Shown here: positions 6,127-11,898 of the stretch, in pieces | How positions within the stretch are numbered: position 1 is the first letter of the stretch | How the letters are laid out: each line of letters opens with the position of its first letter | IMG/VR virus record: IMGVR_UViG_3300014050_000118 | Coordinates: 1-26,277 of that record | Reading direction: 5' to 3' (one strand) | Source: a virus | DNA length: 26,277 bases | The notes under the pieces: generated by a model | Databases searched by the model: none | Told to the model about the DNA's origin: nothing | What the model saw: only the letters and a program-made list of their open reading frames with translations | Position numbers and translations under genes: made by a program

Positions 6127-6135
6127 CTTTTGTAT

Positions 6136-6195
6136 GCCCTCACATGTGAGGATAGCATAATCTTGTTACGGATGTCAAATATATTTCCTGGAATT
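6136..6195 (+). repeat. direct repeat module, copy B
   Basis: GCCCTCA (6136), GTTACGGAT (6165-6173), AAATATATT and CCTGGAATT (6187-6195), in the same order as at 4244-4294. It ends about 70 bp before the -10 of P10. Confidence 0.55.
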
Positions 6196-6228
6196 CTCAA
6201 GCTTTGAGACATGTGGTGTGAATCACAC
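6195..6228. promoter_or_regulatory. paired palindromes upstream of P10
   Basis: TCTCAA-GCT-TTGAGA (6195-6209) and GTGTGA-A-TCACAC (6216-6228), both perfect. The same two half-site families occur at 1775-1815. Confidence 0.5.
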
Positions 6229-6246
6229 GAATATCCTATATACAAT

Positions 6247-6268
6247 TGTCAGTGGTCTAATATATAAT
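6247..6268 (+). promoter_or_regulatory. TGTCAG-type promoter P10
   Basis: TGTCAGTG (6247-6254), eight bases, TATAAT (6263-6268), upstream of the gene at 6294 with its GCGAAAGGAT site. Confidence 0.72.
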
Positions 6269-6293
6269 TGGGTTATTAGCGAAAGGATATAAA

Positions 6294-7067
6294 ATGCCAA
6301 ACTGGTGTTACAACACATTAACTATTCAAGGACCTAAGTCAGAAATTGATTATATCAAAGATAGACTAAATGCGCCTTTTACATTAGCCCAAGAGACATT
6401 CGGTATGGGTGATATTTCTACTATGGGGTTTCCTACTAAGATTGAACAGGTATCTTATTCTAATCCCGTTTTTTCTTTTAACAATATCCACTCATATAAA
6501 GATGACGGTATTACTGATGAAGAATATGCCTGCCAGCCAAAACGTGACAATATAGATATGAAGTCACCTGATTGGTTTGCTAAGTCTGTTGAGTTTGCTA
6601 AGACTCAAAAAGATTGGTATTCATGGAACAATTCTAACTGGGGAACTAAATGGGATGTAGCCGTCCGTGACGGTGATGAATATCCAAATACAGAATTACT
6701 TGAATATAAGTCAGAGGGTGATGACAACTGGGTTGTATATAAATATGAGACTGCTTGGTCTCCTGCTGTAACTATTTTAACTAAACTAAGTAATCTTGTT
6801 CCTAACTGCCTGCTCACATTAGAGTTTGAGGAAGAAACAGGTTGGGGTGGGGAATATGAGATTGTCCGTGGTGAAGTTAAAGAATTAATTAATTATGAAA
6901 CACGTTGCTATGCTTGTCAATCTTTTGATTGTGTCGAGTATTGCGAGAATGACTGCGGTGAATTCTGCTCAGAATGTAATGAGGGTTCATGGCAAGATGA
7001 AGAGGCTATGAAAGAATGTCAGACCCACATGGTATTATTGCCCTCTACAGAAAAGGCGGAAGCATAA
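6294..7067 (+). CDS. YubB/Api92-like (DUF1281) phage protein, 257 aa
   Basis: The opening MPNWCYNTLTIQGP is typical of DUF1281/YubB ferredoxin-like-domain proteins found in phages and plasmids. The conserved middle (YSWNNSNWGTKWDV, residues about 104-117; WSPAVTILTKLS, about 153-164) fits too. The C-terminal 50 residues add a Cys-rich segment (CYACQSFDC, CENDCGEFCSEC) likely to bind zinc. The role is unknown. The start has GCGAAAGGAT upstream. A TGTCAG-type promoter lies within its last 55 bases. Confidence 0.8.
   Translation: MPNWCYNTLTIQGPKSEIDYIKDRLNAPFTLAQETFGMGDISTMGFPTKIEQVSYSNPVFSFNNIHSYKDDGITDEEYACQPKRDNIDMKSPDWFAKSVEFAKTQKDWYSWNNSNWGTKWDVAVRDGDEYPNTELLEYKSEGDDNWVVYKYETAWSPAVTILTKLSNLVPNCLLTLEFEEETGWGGEYEIVRGEVKELINYETRCYACQSFDCVEYCENDCGEFCSECNEGSWQDEEAMKECQTHMVLLPSTEKAEA
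7017..7038 (+). promoter_or_regulatory. TGTCAG-type promoter P11 inside a gene end
   Basis: TGTCAGAC (7017-7024), eight bases, TATTAT (7033-7038), inside the 3' end of the previous gene and just before ATG 7067. Closely similar to P4 (TGTCAGACCCAC shared). Confidence 0.6.
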
Positions 7068-7282
7068 TGGAATCATTTACAGATACAGTAGGAGAACATA
7101 TTCTTGGAGCAATTCAAGTAGATATTGAGCAACATCTATTCGAGCAATGGAATGATAAAAATTTAGATGAAGGCTCAGAATATGCTGAATGGCGGTTCAT
7201 GGAATTTGCTCCTGATAACTTAAAACAATCATATAATGAATACTATGGATATAAAGAAGGAGATGAGTTCTACTTATGTTAG
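7067..7282 (+). CDS. acidic phage protein, 71 aa
   Basis: ATG 7067 follows AAAAGGCGGAAGC and overlaps the previous stop (TAATG). It begins MESFTDTVGEHILGAIQVDI and ends in an aromatic/acidic tail (YYGYKEGDEFYLC). No family recognised. A longer frame from 7016 would start upstream of promoter P11 and is not needed. Confidence 0.65.
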   Translation: MESFTDTVGEHILGAIQVDIEQHLFEQWNDKNLDEGSEYAEWRFMEFAPDNLKQSYNEYYGYKEGDEFYLC

Positions 7283-7434
7283 GATATTCTAAGGAAGATT
7301 TAGACAACATGATTCATGGCATTGAATGTGCTGATCTAATAATTGATTCAGATAAGAATCCTGCCATTCATAATTATTTAGTTACCGCAAATGAATTTCT
7401 ACAAGGCCTATGGGCAGAAGGGTATTTTGACTAA
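7276..7434 (+). CDS. 52-aa acidic helical protein
   Basis: ATG 7276 overlaps the previous stop by 7 nt; AAGGAGATGAG lies upstream. TAA 7432-7434 overlaps the next ATG. It begins MLGYSKEDLDNMIHGIECAD and ends WAEGYFD. Two short helices; function unknown. The tight overlaps on both sides argue it is real. Confidence 0.6.
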   Translation: MLGYSKEDLDNMIHGIECADLIIDSDKNPAIHNYLVTANEFLQGLWAEGYFD

Positions 7435-7619
7435 TGACTAATAGTTTTGTGGAATATATGAAGTTACATCTAATTAGCCTGAACCAGGACTTAGAGGATG
7501 CCCGTAACAATGAACCTTTAAATGAAGATGAATATTGGGAATCAGATTCATTTTATATGGGAGCAATAGACGCTGTGGAGCATTTATTGTCAGTGGCAGA
7601 TGATATGATGTCATCATGA
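7434..7619 (+). CDS. 61-aa acidic helical protein
   Basis: It begins MTNSFVEYMKLHLISLNQDLE, with the pattern of a two-helix hairpin (NQDLEDARNNEPLNEDEYWESD then YMGAIDAVEHLLS; each separate). Start coupled by TAATG. Its last 32 bases carry a complete TGTCAG-type promoter for the next gene. Function unknown. Confidence 0.65.
   Translation: MTNSFVEYMKLHLISLNQDLEDARNNEPLNEDEYWESDSFYMGAIDAVEHLLSVADDMMSS
7588..7609 (+). promoter_or_regulatory. TGTCAG-type promoter P12, leaderless, inside a gene
   Basis: TGTCAGTG (7588-7595), eight bases, TATGAT (7604-7609), then six bases to ATG 7616. This repeats the P8 arrangement within coding sequence. Confidence 0.62.
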
Positions 7620-7873
7620 TAAATTCATTAACTCTTGACCCCCACCTTCAAAAATTGGTGGACCTAGGAGAATCAGGCACAGACATCATGCATGGTGAAC
7701 TAAAAAACATCATGTATGAATTAGAACGGGAACTGGAGAATGTTTCCGAATTGCAAGATTATCCTCAACATCAATACATCACAGGTCGACTAGACATGTG
7801 TGCTGAAATTTATGCATTAACATATGCATTAACATTTGCAATATCAGATAGGATTAAAAATGAGACCCGATGA
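7616..7873 (+). CDS. hypothetical phage protein, 85 aa, leaderless
   Basis: ATG 7616 is six bases after a -10 hexamer and overlaps the previous stop (ATGA), so it could be read both from a leaderless transcript and by coupling. It begins MINSLTLDPHLQKLVDLGES and is helical, with a repeated ALTYALTFAI-like hydrophobic stretch near residues 67-77. Function unknown. Confidence 0.65.
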   Translation: MINSLTLDPHLQKLVDLGESGTDIMHGELKNIMYELERELENVSELQDYPQHQYITGRLDMCAEIYALTYALTFAISDRIKNETR

Positions 7874-8165
7874 CAAAGATAAACTAAATAAGTGTTTAGA
7901 GATCTTGGATTCCACCGACCTTGGCCTTTCATTAGTATGGCTATGGACATGGAGCACAATTGGTAATATCTTGGATGATGACACATGGCAAGCAGAAGTT
8001 ACCATGGATGAAATGTGGGACCACCTGTGTGAGGCTGTCTCTGCAGGGCAGGGATTCTCTCTGGAGTGGGGCGCTGAGCAACACCAGCAGGAAGTCCTTG
8101 AATGGATGTTGGACCGTGAATACATCGTGGATCCTGAAGATATTGAAGAAGAGGAGAAGGAATAA
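7860..8165 (+). CDS. acidic Trp-rich phage protein, 101 aa
   Basis: ATG 7860 has AGGATTAAAA upstream and overlaps the previous gene by 14 nt. It begins MRPDDKDKLNKCLEILDSTD; seven Trp include WLWTW, and the tail is strongly acidic (DIEEEEKE). It is a soluble helical protein, no motif recognised. A longer frame from 7836 is disfavoured. Confidence 0.65.
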   Translation: MRPDDKDKLNKCLEILDSTDLGLSLVWLWTWSTIGNILDDDTWQAEVTMDEMWDHLCEAVSAGQGFSLEWGAEQHQQEVLEWMLDREYIVDPEDIEEEEKE

Positions 8166-8166
8166 A

Positions 8167-8313
8167 ATGGAGATGACAAACCCGTATATTTATAGTAAAC
8201 TTGCTATGGCCCAAAAGCTTTTGTGGGGCGGTAGCGAAACCGAAAACATCGAAGCACACAACATCATTAGTAAATTAATCAGAGAACTAGACGAAGGAAC
8301 AATGTATGCCTAA
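8167..8313 (+). CDS. 48-aa small protein
   Basis: ATG 8167, one base after the previous stop with GAAGGAATAAA upstream; TAA 8311-8313. It runs MEMTNPYIYSKLAMAQKLLW and ends IRELDEGTMYA. It overlaps the next ATG by 8 nt. A single amphipathic helix pair; function unknown. Confidence 0.6.
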   Translation: MEMTNPYIYSKLAMAQKLLWGGSETENIEAHNIISKLIRELDEGTMYA

Positions 8314-8527
8314 ATACACAATCAATGGAGATAGAGTTCAGAAGTTTGCTACAGTTGTAGAGGCTACTGATGCATTTGAAGCAATCGAAATGTCGACAAA
8401 TATTCCTCAGAATGAATGGACTGAACTGGAGACAGATGAGGTCATTGAGGCATATGAGGCAATCGAACAGGTCCTCGTTGATAACGAATGGCCTGTCATG
8501 GAGTCAGAAATTATATCTAATCAATAA
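8306..8527 (+). CDS. acidic small protein, 73 aa
   Basis: ATG 8306 has GACGAAGGAACA upstream. It begins MPKYTINGDRVQKFATVVEA and is strongly acidic afterwards (ELETDEVIEAYEAIEQ). The beta-strand plus EA-rich helix layout resembles small DUF2188-like phage/plasmid proteins, but this is not firm. Confidence 0.65.
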   Translation: MPKYTINGDRVQKFATVVEATDAFEAIEMSTNIPQNEWTELETDEVIEAYEAIEQVLVDNEWPVMESEIISNQ

Positions 8528-8552
8528 TAGATTAAATATAGGCGGAAGGGTA

Positions 8553-8581
8553 TTTACAAATTCGTAAATATCTTATATAAT
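8553..8581 (+). promoter_or_regulatory. sigma-70 type promoter for Lsr2-like gene
   Basis: TTTACA (8553-8558), 17 bp, TATAAT (8576-8581). A small inverted repeat (TTTAC-AAATTC-GTAAA) overlaps the -35. This differs from the TGTCAG-type promoters nearby. Confidence 0.65.
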
Positions 8582-8606
8582 AAATATGATCTAGAAAGGA
8601 TCTAAA

Positions 8607-8756
8607 ATGACAACAAAGCGTGAATATCTAAAGCAGCAAGGAATTACAGTCGGTGCCCGTGGCCGTTTCTCAGGAGCAGCAAAGCAAGCTCTGCAAGAGG
8701 CTGTCCAAAAGGGTGTAACCTTTACTGCAGAGAAGCCTGTCAACAAGGCCAACTAA
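8607..8756 (+). CDS. Lsr2-like DNA-binding mini-protein, 49 aa
   Basis: ATG 8607 after AGAAAGGATCT. The sequence MTTKREYLKQQGITVGARGR followed by FSGAAKQAL matches the C-terminal DNA-binding domain of actinobacterial Lsr2: a helix, G-x-x-V, then the Arg-Gly-Arg loop that enters the AT minor groove, then Ser-capped helix. The dimerisation domain is missing. It has its own strong promoter and terminator, so it may be made in quantity. Possible roles: compacting phage DNA or competing with host Lsr2 silencing. Family assignment is by motif. Confidence 0.6.
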   Translation: MTTKREYLKQQGITVGARGRFSGAAKQALQEAVQKGVTFTAEKPVNKAN

Positions 8757-8762
8757 TAAGGT

Positions 8763-8812
8763 TGGGGTAGGTTGGGATACGTCTTGACCTACCCCACATT
8801 TTTTGATACAAT
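8763..8812 (+). promoter_or_regulatory. terminator with embedded -35, promoter for 8836 gene
   Basis: TGGGGTAGG (8763-8771) pairs with CCTACCCCA (8788-8796), followed by a run of six T: a rho-independent terminator. TTGACC (8784-8789) runs into the 3' arm of the stem and, with 17 bp spacing, TACAAT (8807-8812) gives a good promoter. The same design is seen on the minus strand at 15318-15358. Confidence 0.72.
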
Positions 8813-8835
8813 CGAGAGTTAGAAAGGCGGAGAAC

Positions 8836-9120
8836 ATGGCAACACCTGAACAGAAATTAGCAGACCAAATAGCAAACGCAGTAGAAGACCATTACTTTAA
8901 TCCAGCAGTCATTGGTCGTATGCTGGCAAACCAGCCAATCTATACAACTGACCGTATCATGGAACTAGTTTTATGGATTATTGAGAAGCAAGCAAGACGA
9001 CACGAAGTGGAGTCATTAAAAGGCGGGACATCAGAAAGCCTTTGGTTAGCCCACCAATTAGATACAATCATAGACAAGTATAAATCAACTTATGTCTTTG
9101 ACAACATAAAGATACCATAA
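8836..9120 (+). CDS. conserved phage protein, 94 aa
   Basis: ATG 8836 has AAAGGCGGAGAAC upstream; frames starting earlier lie inside the promoter. It begins MATPEQKLADQIANAVEDHY and is helical throughout, with the segment TDRIMELVLWIIEKQARRHE. Soluble. No functional motif recognised. It is the last plus-strand gene before the non-coding convergence zone. Confidence 0.7.
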   Translation: MATPEQKLADQIANAVEDHYFNPAVIGRMLANQPIYTTDRIMELVLWIIEKQARRHEVESLKGGTSESLWLAHQLDTIIDKYKSTYVFDNIKIP

Positions 9121-9256
9121 ATTAAATAAACATCTAGCCCAAATTATCCACAGGTTTTCCACAGCCTGTGGATTTTTTTGTGGAAAAAATGTGGGCCAAA
9201 AATTCCGTTTACGACAAGCTATCAAAATCCCTGGAATTTGTCAATATCTAGAGAAA

Positions 9257-9278
9257 TGTCGACAAATCTATATATTAT
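9257..9278 (+). promoter_or_regulatory. promoter-like TGTCGACA-N8-TATTAT
   Basis: TGTCGACA (9257-9264), eight bases, TATTAT (9273-9278): the same spacing as the TGTCAG-type promoters but with the last bases changed. No gene follows, so it could make a short RNA in the non-coding zone. Confidence 0.35.
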
Positions 9279-9565
9279 CTTTTAAAATGTGGGCAAAATG
9301 CAGAGCTTTATTCCATAAATCTGTCAAAATTGTGGGCGAATTTTGTCGTTTACGACGACATATAAAATGCCCCTGAAAGTTAAAATGTCGACAAAATGCT
9401 TGACAAATTCGCATGGATATGCTCATGTGGAGCAAAGTGGAGGATTATGGTTTAAATTGGGGAATCGCTCAATTACATGAATATCTCTATGTCGACAAAT
9501 AGATAGTAATCCAACATAAATTAATAGTAATGTTTTCTCTAAGATATGCTATCTATACAGTCAAA

Positions 9566-9593
9566 ATGGGCTTCTAAGGGGGTTTTAAGCCAT
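9566..9593 (-). terminator. hairpin at the convergence point
   Basis: ATGGGCTT/AAGCCAT pair (one bulge) around a CTAAGGGGGTTTT-type loop, 25 bases beyond the last minus-strand stop codon. Plausibly ends the minus-strand operon. Confidence 0.35.
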
Positions 9594-9618
9594 GTTTAAA
9601 AGCGGGGGGATATAGGAG

Positions 9619-9783
9619 TTAAGACCTATCTTGCTTAATTTGAGAGGAACTCTCACCAAGCTTATCTTGGTCTCTCTGTGGATCTTGAATCTGTAATTCT
9701 AAATCAGAATCTTCGTATTGCTCTATGTTGCTCTTATTGTCTATATGTTCTATATATGCTTCTAGGTTATCTAGTATTCCCAT
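9619..9783 (-). CDS. 54-aa acidic/polar protein
   Basis: ATG 9781-9783, TAA 9619-9621. It begins MGILDNLEAYIEHIDNKSNI and is followed by a Gln/Asp-rich low-complexity tail (LQIQDPQRDQDKLGESSSQ). GGCGGGGAACCAAG lies upstream. It is the last gene of the minus block. No family recognised. Confidence 0.5.
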   Translation of the reverse strand: MGILDNLEAYIEHIDNKSNIEQYEDSDLELQIQDPQRDQDKLGESSSQIKQDRS

Positions 9784-9800
9784 TACTTGGTTCCCCGCCC

Positions 9801-9938
9801 TTAAAAATCTTCTTCTTCATCATCTGAGAATGATAGATCTGATATATCCCAGTCGACTGATTTTAAAGTCATGAAAGCTAAATAGACAGATACTGTCGCA
9901 AGGGATAGTATCGCTAATACAGGTATTTTCTTACTCAT
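9801..9938 (-). CDS. single-pass membrane protein, 45 aa
   Basis: ATG 9936-9938 overlaps the previous stop by 8 nt, with AAGAAAGAAAA upstream. MSKKIPVLAILSLATVSVYL forms one membrane segment (residues 5-24), followed by a very acidic tail (SDDEEEDF). Probably inner-membrane with the acidic end outside or inside; unknown role. A longer in-frame start at 9989 is less likely as it overlaps the upstream gene deeply. Confidence 0.55.
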   Translation of the reverse strand: MSKKIPVLAILSLATVSVYLAFMTLKSVDWDISDLSFSDDEEEDF

Positions 9939-10083
9939 TTTCTTTCTTCTCCCAATATGGTATGCCATTGTCATCAAAGTCTGATCCAATTCTTCTTAAT
10001 ACTTCCTGTAGTTGAGGGTTAGATTCAATTCCTCTTATTACAGTTTCTAGATCAAATTCCCGATCAAATTTTTTAGAATTCAT
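9931..10083 (-). CDS. acidic 50-aa protein
   Basis: ATG 10081-10083 after GGAAGAGAGAAGC. It begins MNSKKFDREFDLETVIRGIE and ends YWEKKENE. A GTG 36 bases upstream (10117-10119) would add 12 basic residues and is an alternative. Helical, soluble, not recognised. Confidence 0.55.
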   Translation of the reverse strand: MNSKKFDREFDLETVIRGIESNPQLQEVLRRIGSDFDDNGIPYWEKKENE

Positions 10084-10128
10084 ATGCTTCTCTCTTCCCG
10101 CCGCACTTTTTCGCTTCACTAATTGCGA

Positions 10129-10341
10129 TCAATTTTCGTCTCTTCTCCAGTGTAAAAATGACTTGATGTAGACAACGGTGTATGCAACAGCGGCAAATAT
10201 AAATCCGTATTGACCAGTGGTCACTGCGTAGATAATCCACAAGCATTCGTTGAATATGAGCCATAACCATGCCCATTTCTTTTTACGACCTACAAAGTAA
10301 ATGCCTGCTACGCCTATGACGGCTAAAATCCATGACCACAT
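10129..10341 (-). CDS. small PnuC-like membrane protein, 70 aa
   Basis: Three membrane segments: residues 2-17 (SWILAVIGVAGIYFVG), 22-39 and 44-60, ending with a basic tail (HWRRDEN). The pattern, with Trp-rich turns and YGFI between segments 2 and 3, resembles one half of PnuC-type vitamin transporters; short proteins of this kind are frequent in phages. Transport activity is not shown. It lies in a cluster of small membrane proteins. Confidence 0.65.
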   Translation of the reverse strand: MWSWILAVIGVAGIYFVGRKKKWAWLWLIFNECLWIIYAVTTGQYGFIFAAVAYTVVYIKSFLHWRRDEN

Positions 10342-10344
10342 TGT

Positions 10345-10473
10345 TTATTCGCCCCTAGCAATCTTGGCTGCTAGTATCTGCATACCCAGCGCATTTGTTA
10401 CTGAGCTTTGGATTTCAATGGCTTCTATAGCCCTAGCAATTTCTTCTCTAAGCATCATTTCATCTAGACTCAT
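10345..10473 (-). CDS. 42-aa helical protein
   Basis: ATG 10471-10473, TAA 10345-10347, overlapping the upstream gene by 14 nt. It begins MSLDEMMLREEIARAIEAIE and continues as one long amphipathic helix with Ala/Ile spacing. AAGAGAGGCTAAAGACA lies upstream. Function unknown. Confidence 0.55.
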   Translation of the reverse strand: MSLDEMMLREEIARAIEAIEIQSSVTNALGMQILAAKIARGE

Positions 10474-10738
10474 TGTCTTTAGCCTCTCTTAACCACTGAT
10501 CTTCCCATAATCCCATGAGAGATTTGTTTCCAATATCATCAAAGTAATACCGATTCTTTTCTGGGTTATAGTTCCAGCCATACCATGTATCGCCTTCAGC
10601 CCAAGTAAGATTAGTTGGTCCTTCTTCTTTATATTCCTTTATGCGTTCAGCTAATTCATCATACATATGAACCTCATCAAACATTGCTTCTCTTAGTGGG
10701 GTCCACCAAAAGATACGATTAACCAACCATTCAATCAT
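10460..10738 (-). CDS. hypothetical phage protein, 92 aa
   Basis: It begins MIEWLVNRIFWWTPLREAMF; the N-terminus is hydrophobic/aromatic and may touch the membrane. The centre has TWAEGDTWYGWNYNPEKNRY, rich in Trp and Tyr. Start coupled to the upstream gene by ATGA. Not recognised. Confidence 0.65.
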   Translation of the reverse strand: MIEWLVNRIFWWTPLREAMFDEVHMYDELAERIKEYKEEGPTNLTWAEGDTWYGWNYNPEKNRYYFDDIGNKSLMGLWEDQWLREAKDNESR

Positions 10739-10872
10739 GCTCCCAGATACTCCATAACGGCATCACAATTAAAAATACAGGAAACAGAATCTCTTCTAGG
10801 GACATTCTTGTCAGTCTCAATAGTCAAAAGAGAGCGGCATTCTGTGCACTTATATATATATTTGTTTTTCAA
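10735..10872 (-). CDS. 45-aa zinc-ribbon-like protein, TTG start
   Basis: TTG 10870-10872 overlaps the previous TGA (TTGA) and has AGGAGG six bases upstream. The sequence KYIYKCTECRSLLTIETD is followed by SVSCIFNCDAVMEYLGA: two Cys pairs (CxxC, CxxxC) about 24 residues apart, a rubredoxin/zinc-ribbon layout. The stop overlaps the next ATG (ATGA). Function unknown. Confidence 0.6.
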   Translation of the reverse strand: MKNKYIYKCTECRSLLTIETDKNVPRRDSVSCIFNCDAVMEYLGA

Positions 10873-11048
10873 CTCTGCCTCCTAAATGGCACTGATATTA
10901 GATTAATTATTAATGATACAGCTAATGTATGACTAAATGATAATGGATAGAATATACCAACCAATAACATCAAGATCCATACGCCAATTAGCCATGACGA
11001 TACAGCCAATAATACGGCGCTAAATGCTATAGATTTCTTTGTTATCAT
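10869..11048 (-). CDS. 59-aa two-segment membrane protein
   Basis: ATG 11046-11048, TGA 10869-10871. Two hydrophobic stretches (residues 8-33 and 40-53) separated by FYPLSFSH, with a basic tail (FRRQS). It starts just after the GroES stop (1-bp gap). Unknown role. Confidence 0.55.
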   Translation of the reverse strand: MITKKSIAFSAVLLAVSSWLIGVWILMLLVGIFYPLSFSHTLAVSLIINLISVPFRRQS

Positions 11049-11049
11049 A

Positions 11050-11346
11050 TTAGGACTTCTTAGCTATTACATTCTTGCTATGCATAAGGATAAATTTGTT
11101 ACCATCTTCATCCTCAATATCTGTTCCGCCATGCTCTGGGAAATAAACAATATCTCCAACTGCTACGCCATGAATAGGGATTACTTCACCTTTATAGTTT
11201 GCTTCTCCATCGCCCATATCAACAATCTCACCTTGTCTTGGGCCAGCATCTACAAATGAAGATGATAGAACAATACCAGCTTTAGTAGTCTTTTCTCCGC
11301 TTTCAATCTTTTTAACGAGCAACATAGCACCAATAGGTTTAATCAT
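11050..11346 (-). CDS. groES: GroES-type co-chaperonin, 98 aa
   Basis: Full-length match to 10-kDa chaperonins: MIKPIGAMLLVKKIESGEKT, then the mobile-loop region (KAGIVLSSSFVDAG, residues 22-35), RQGEIVDMGDG, the GDIVYFPEHGGT segment and a C-terminal FILMHSKNVIAKK. The family caps the GroEL folding chamber as a heptamer. No GroEL is present here, so it would work with host GroEL, perhaps to suit capsid folding as in T4 Gp31. Coupled to the gene upstream by ATGA. Confidence 0.9.
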   Translation of the reverse strand: MIKPIGAMLLVKKIESGEKTTKAGIVLSSSFVDAGPRQGEIVDMGDGEANYKGEVIPIHGVAVGDIVYFPEHGGTDIEDEDGNKFILMHSKNVIAKKS

Positions 11347-11858
11347 ACAGCCACCAAATCTTCTTGAATCCAGCCACTAGCAGGTCTAGTAAGCCTCATT
11401 ACTTTTTCCCTAGATATCTTACTTTCTTTACTTGTATCTCCATTTAAATACATCTCAATGACCTTATATGAATCTACTGCCCAATATTCTACGTTAGGGA
11501 ACGTAGTTATATCTGCTAAAATATATCCTTTTACTTCTTCTAGTTTAACTAAGAATCCATCTTCATCAAACGTTCTTCCGCTTCCGATCATAAAACTAGG
11601 ACAAAAGTATGTTCCTTTAGAAGTGACTGATCTTACTTCCCACTTGTGTCCGTCTTTGTCTGTTAGATCAAAGCTAGAACCTTCTGACTCTGGCAATGTT
11701 CCGCCCAATACTTCGTTACAGATTCTACGCTCTAACAGGAAAGATACTCTACGTCCGTCCGTAAAATATTTAACTACATCTTCTTCGCTTAAATGCATAG
11801 ATGAAGATAAATCTGAAACATTCCATTTTAATACGCCTGTTGTTCCAACCGTTTCCAT
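11343..11858 (-). CDS. putative nuclease-like phage protein, 171 aa, leaderless
   Basis: The core has RRVSFLLERRICNEVLGGTL, SSFDLTDKDGHKWEVRSVTS (D and ExR pattern) and GTYFCPSFMIGSGR, then GYILADITTFP. The acidic/ExR spacing with a conserved Gly-Thr-Tyr-Phe is reminiscent of a PD-(D/E)xK restriction-type fold, but the lysine is replaced by Arg, so the call is weak. ATG 11856-11858 is six bases after a TATAAT, predicting a leaderless mRNA. It leads a four-gene operon with groES. Confidence 0.6.
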   Translation of the reverse strand: METVGTTGVLKWNVSDLSSSMHLSEEDVVKYFTDGRRVSFLLERRICNEVLGGTLPESEGSSFDLTDKDGHKWEVRSVTSKGTYFCPSFMIGSGRTFDEDGFLVKLEEVKGYILADITTFPNVEYWAVDSYKVIEMYLNGDTSKESKISREKVMRLTRPASGWIQEDLVAV

Positions 11859-11864
11859 ATATTG

Positions 11865-11894
11865 ATTATATCAATTTCATACAACATATGTCAA
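11865..11894 (-). promoter_or_regulatory. strong leaderless promoter of groES operon
   Basis: On the minus strand TTGACA (11889-11894), 18 bp, TATAAT (11865-11870), then six bases to ATG. It begins right after the terminator hairpin at 11899-11924. Confidence 0.75.
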
Positions 11895-11898
11895 TAGC

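Larger units (their letters stand above)
9121..9618. other. 498-bp non-coding zone, candidate origin/regulatory region
   Basis: No credible gene. It holds TTATCCACA (9144-9152), TTTTCCACA (9155-9163) and inverted TGTGGA-type copies (9168, 9179), resembling DnaA boxes. There are three TGTGGGC-containing repeats (about 9189, 9289, 9332), two CGTTTACGAC copies (about 9206, 9346), three TGTCGACA palindromes (9257, 9386, 9490) and one CCCTGGAATT. It is flanked by converging gene blocks. It is AT-rich with iteron-like repeats, as expected of an origin, but this is inference. Confidence 0.5.

Noticed and set aside
7999-8259. Alternative minus-strand frames opposite 7860-8165
   Set aside because: They are shadow frames; the plus-strand frame has start coupling and a ribosome site.
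8391-8398. TGTCGACA inside the 8306 gene as another promoter
   Set aside because: The bases at the -10 position (TCAGAA) do not fit.
9191-9376. 61-codon plus-strand frame in the convergence zone
   Set aside because: Its sequence consists of the repeated motifs (TGTGGGC, TGTCGACA), with no ribosome site.
9121-9618. CRISPR-like array
   Set aside because: Repeats are short (8-14 bp), irregularly spaced and of several kinds; no 25-37 bp repeat/spacer pattern.
11458-11865. Plus-strand open frame opposite the 171-aa leaderless gene
   Set aside because: No ribosome site or promoter, and it runs through the promoter of the opposing gene.
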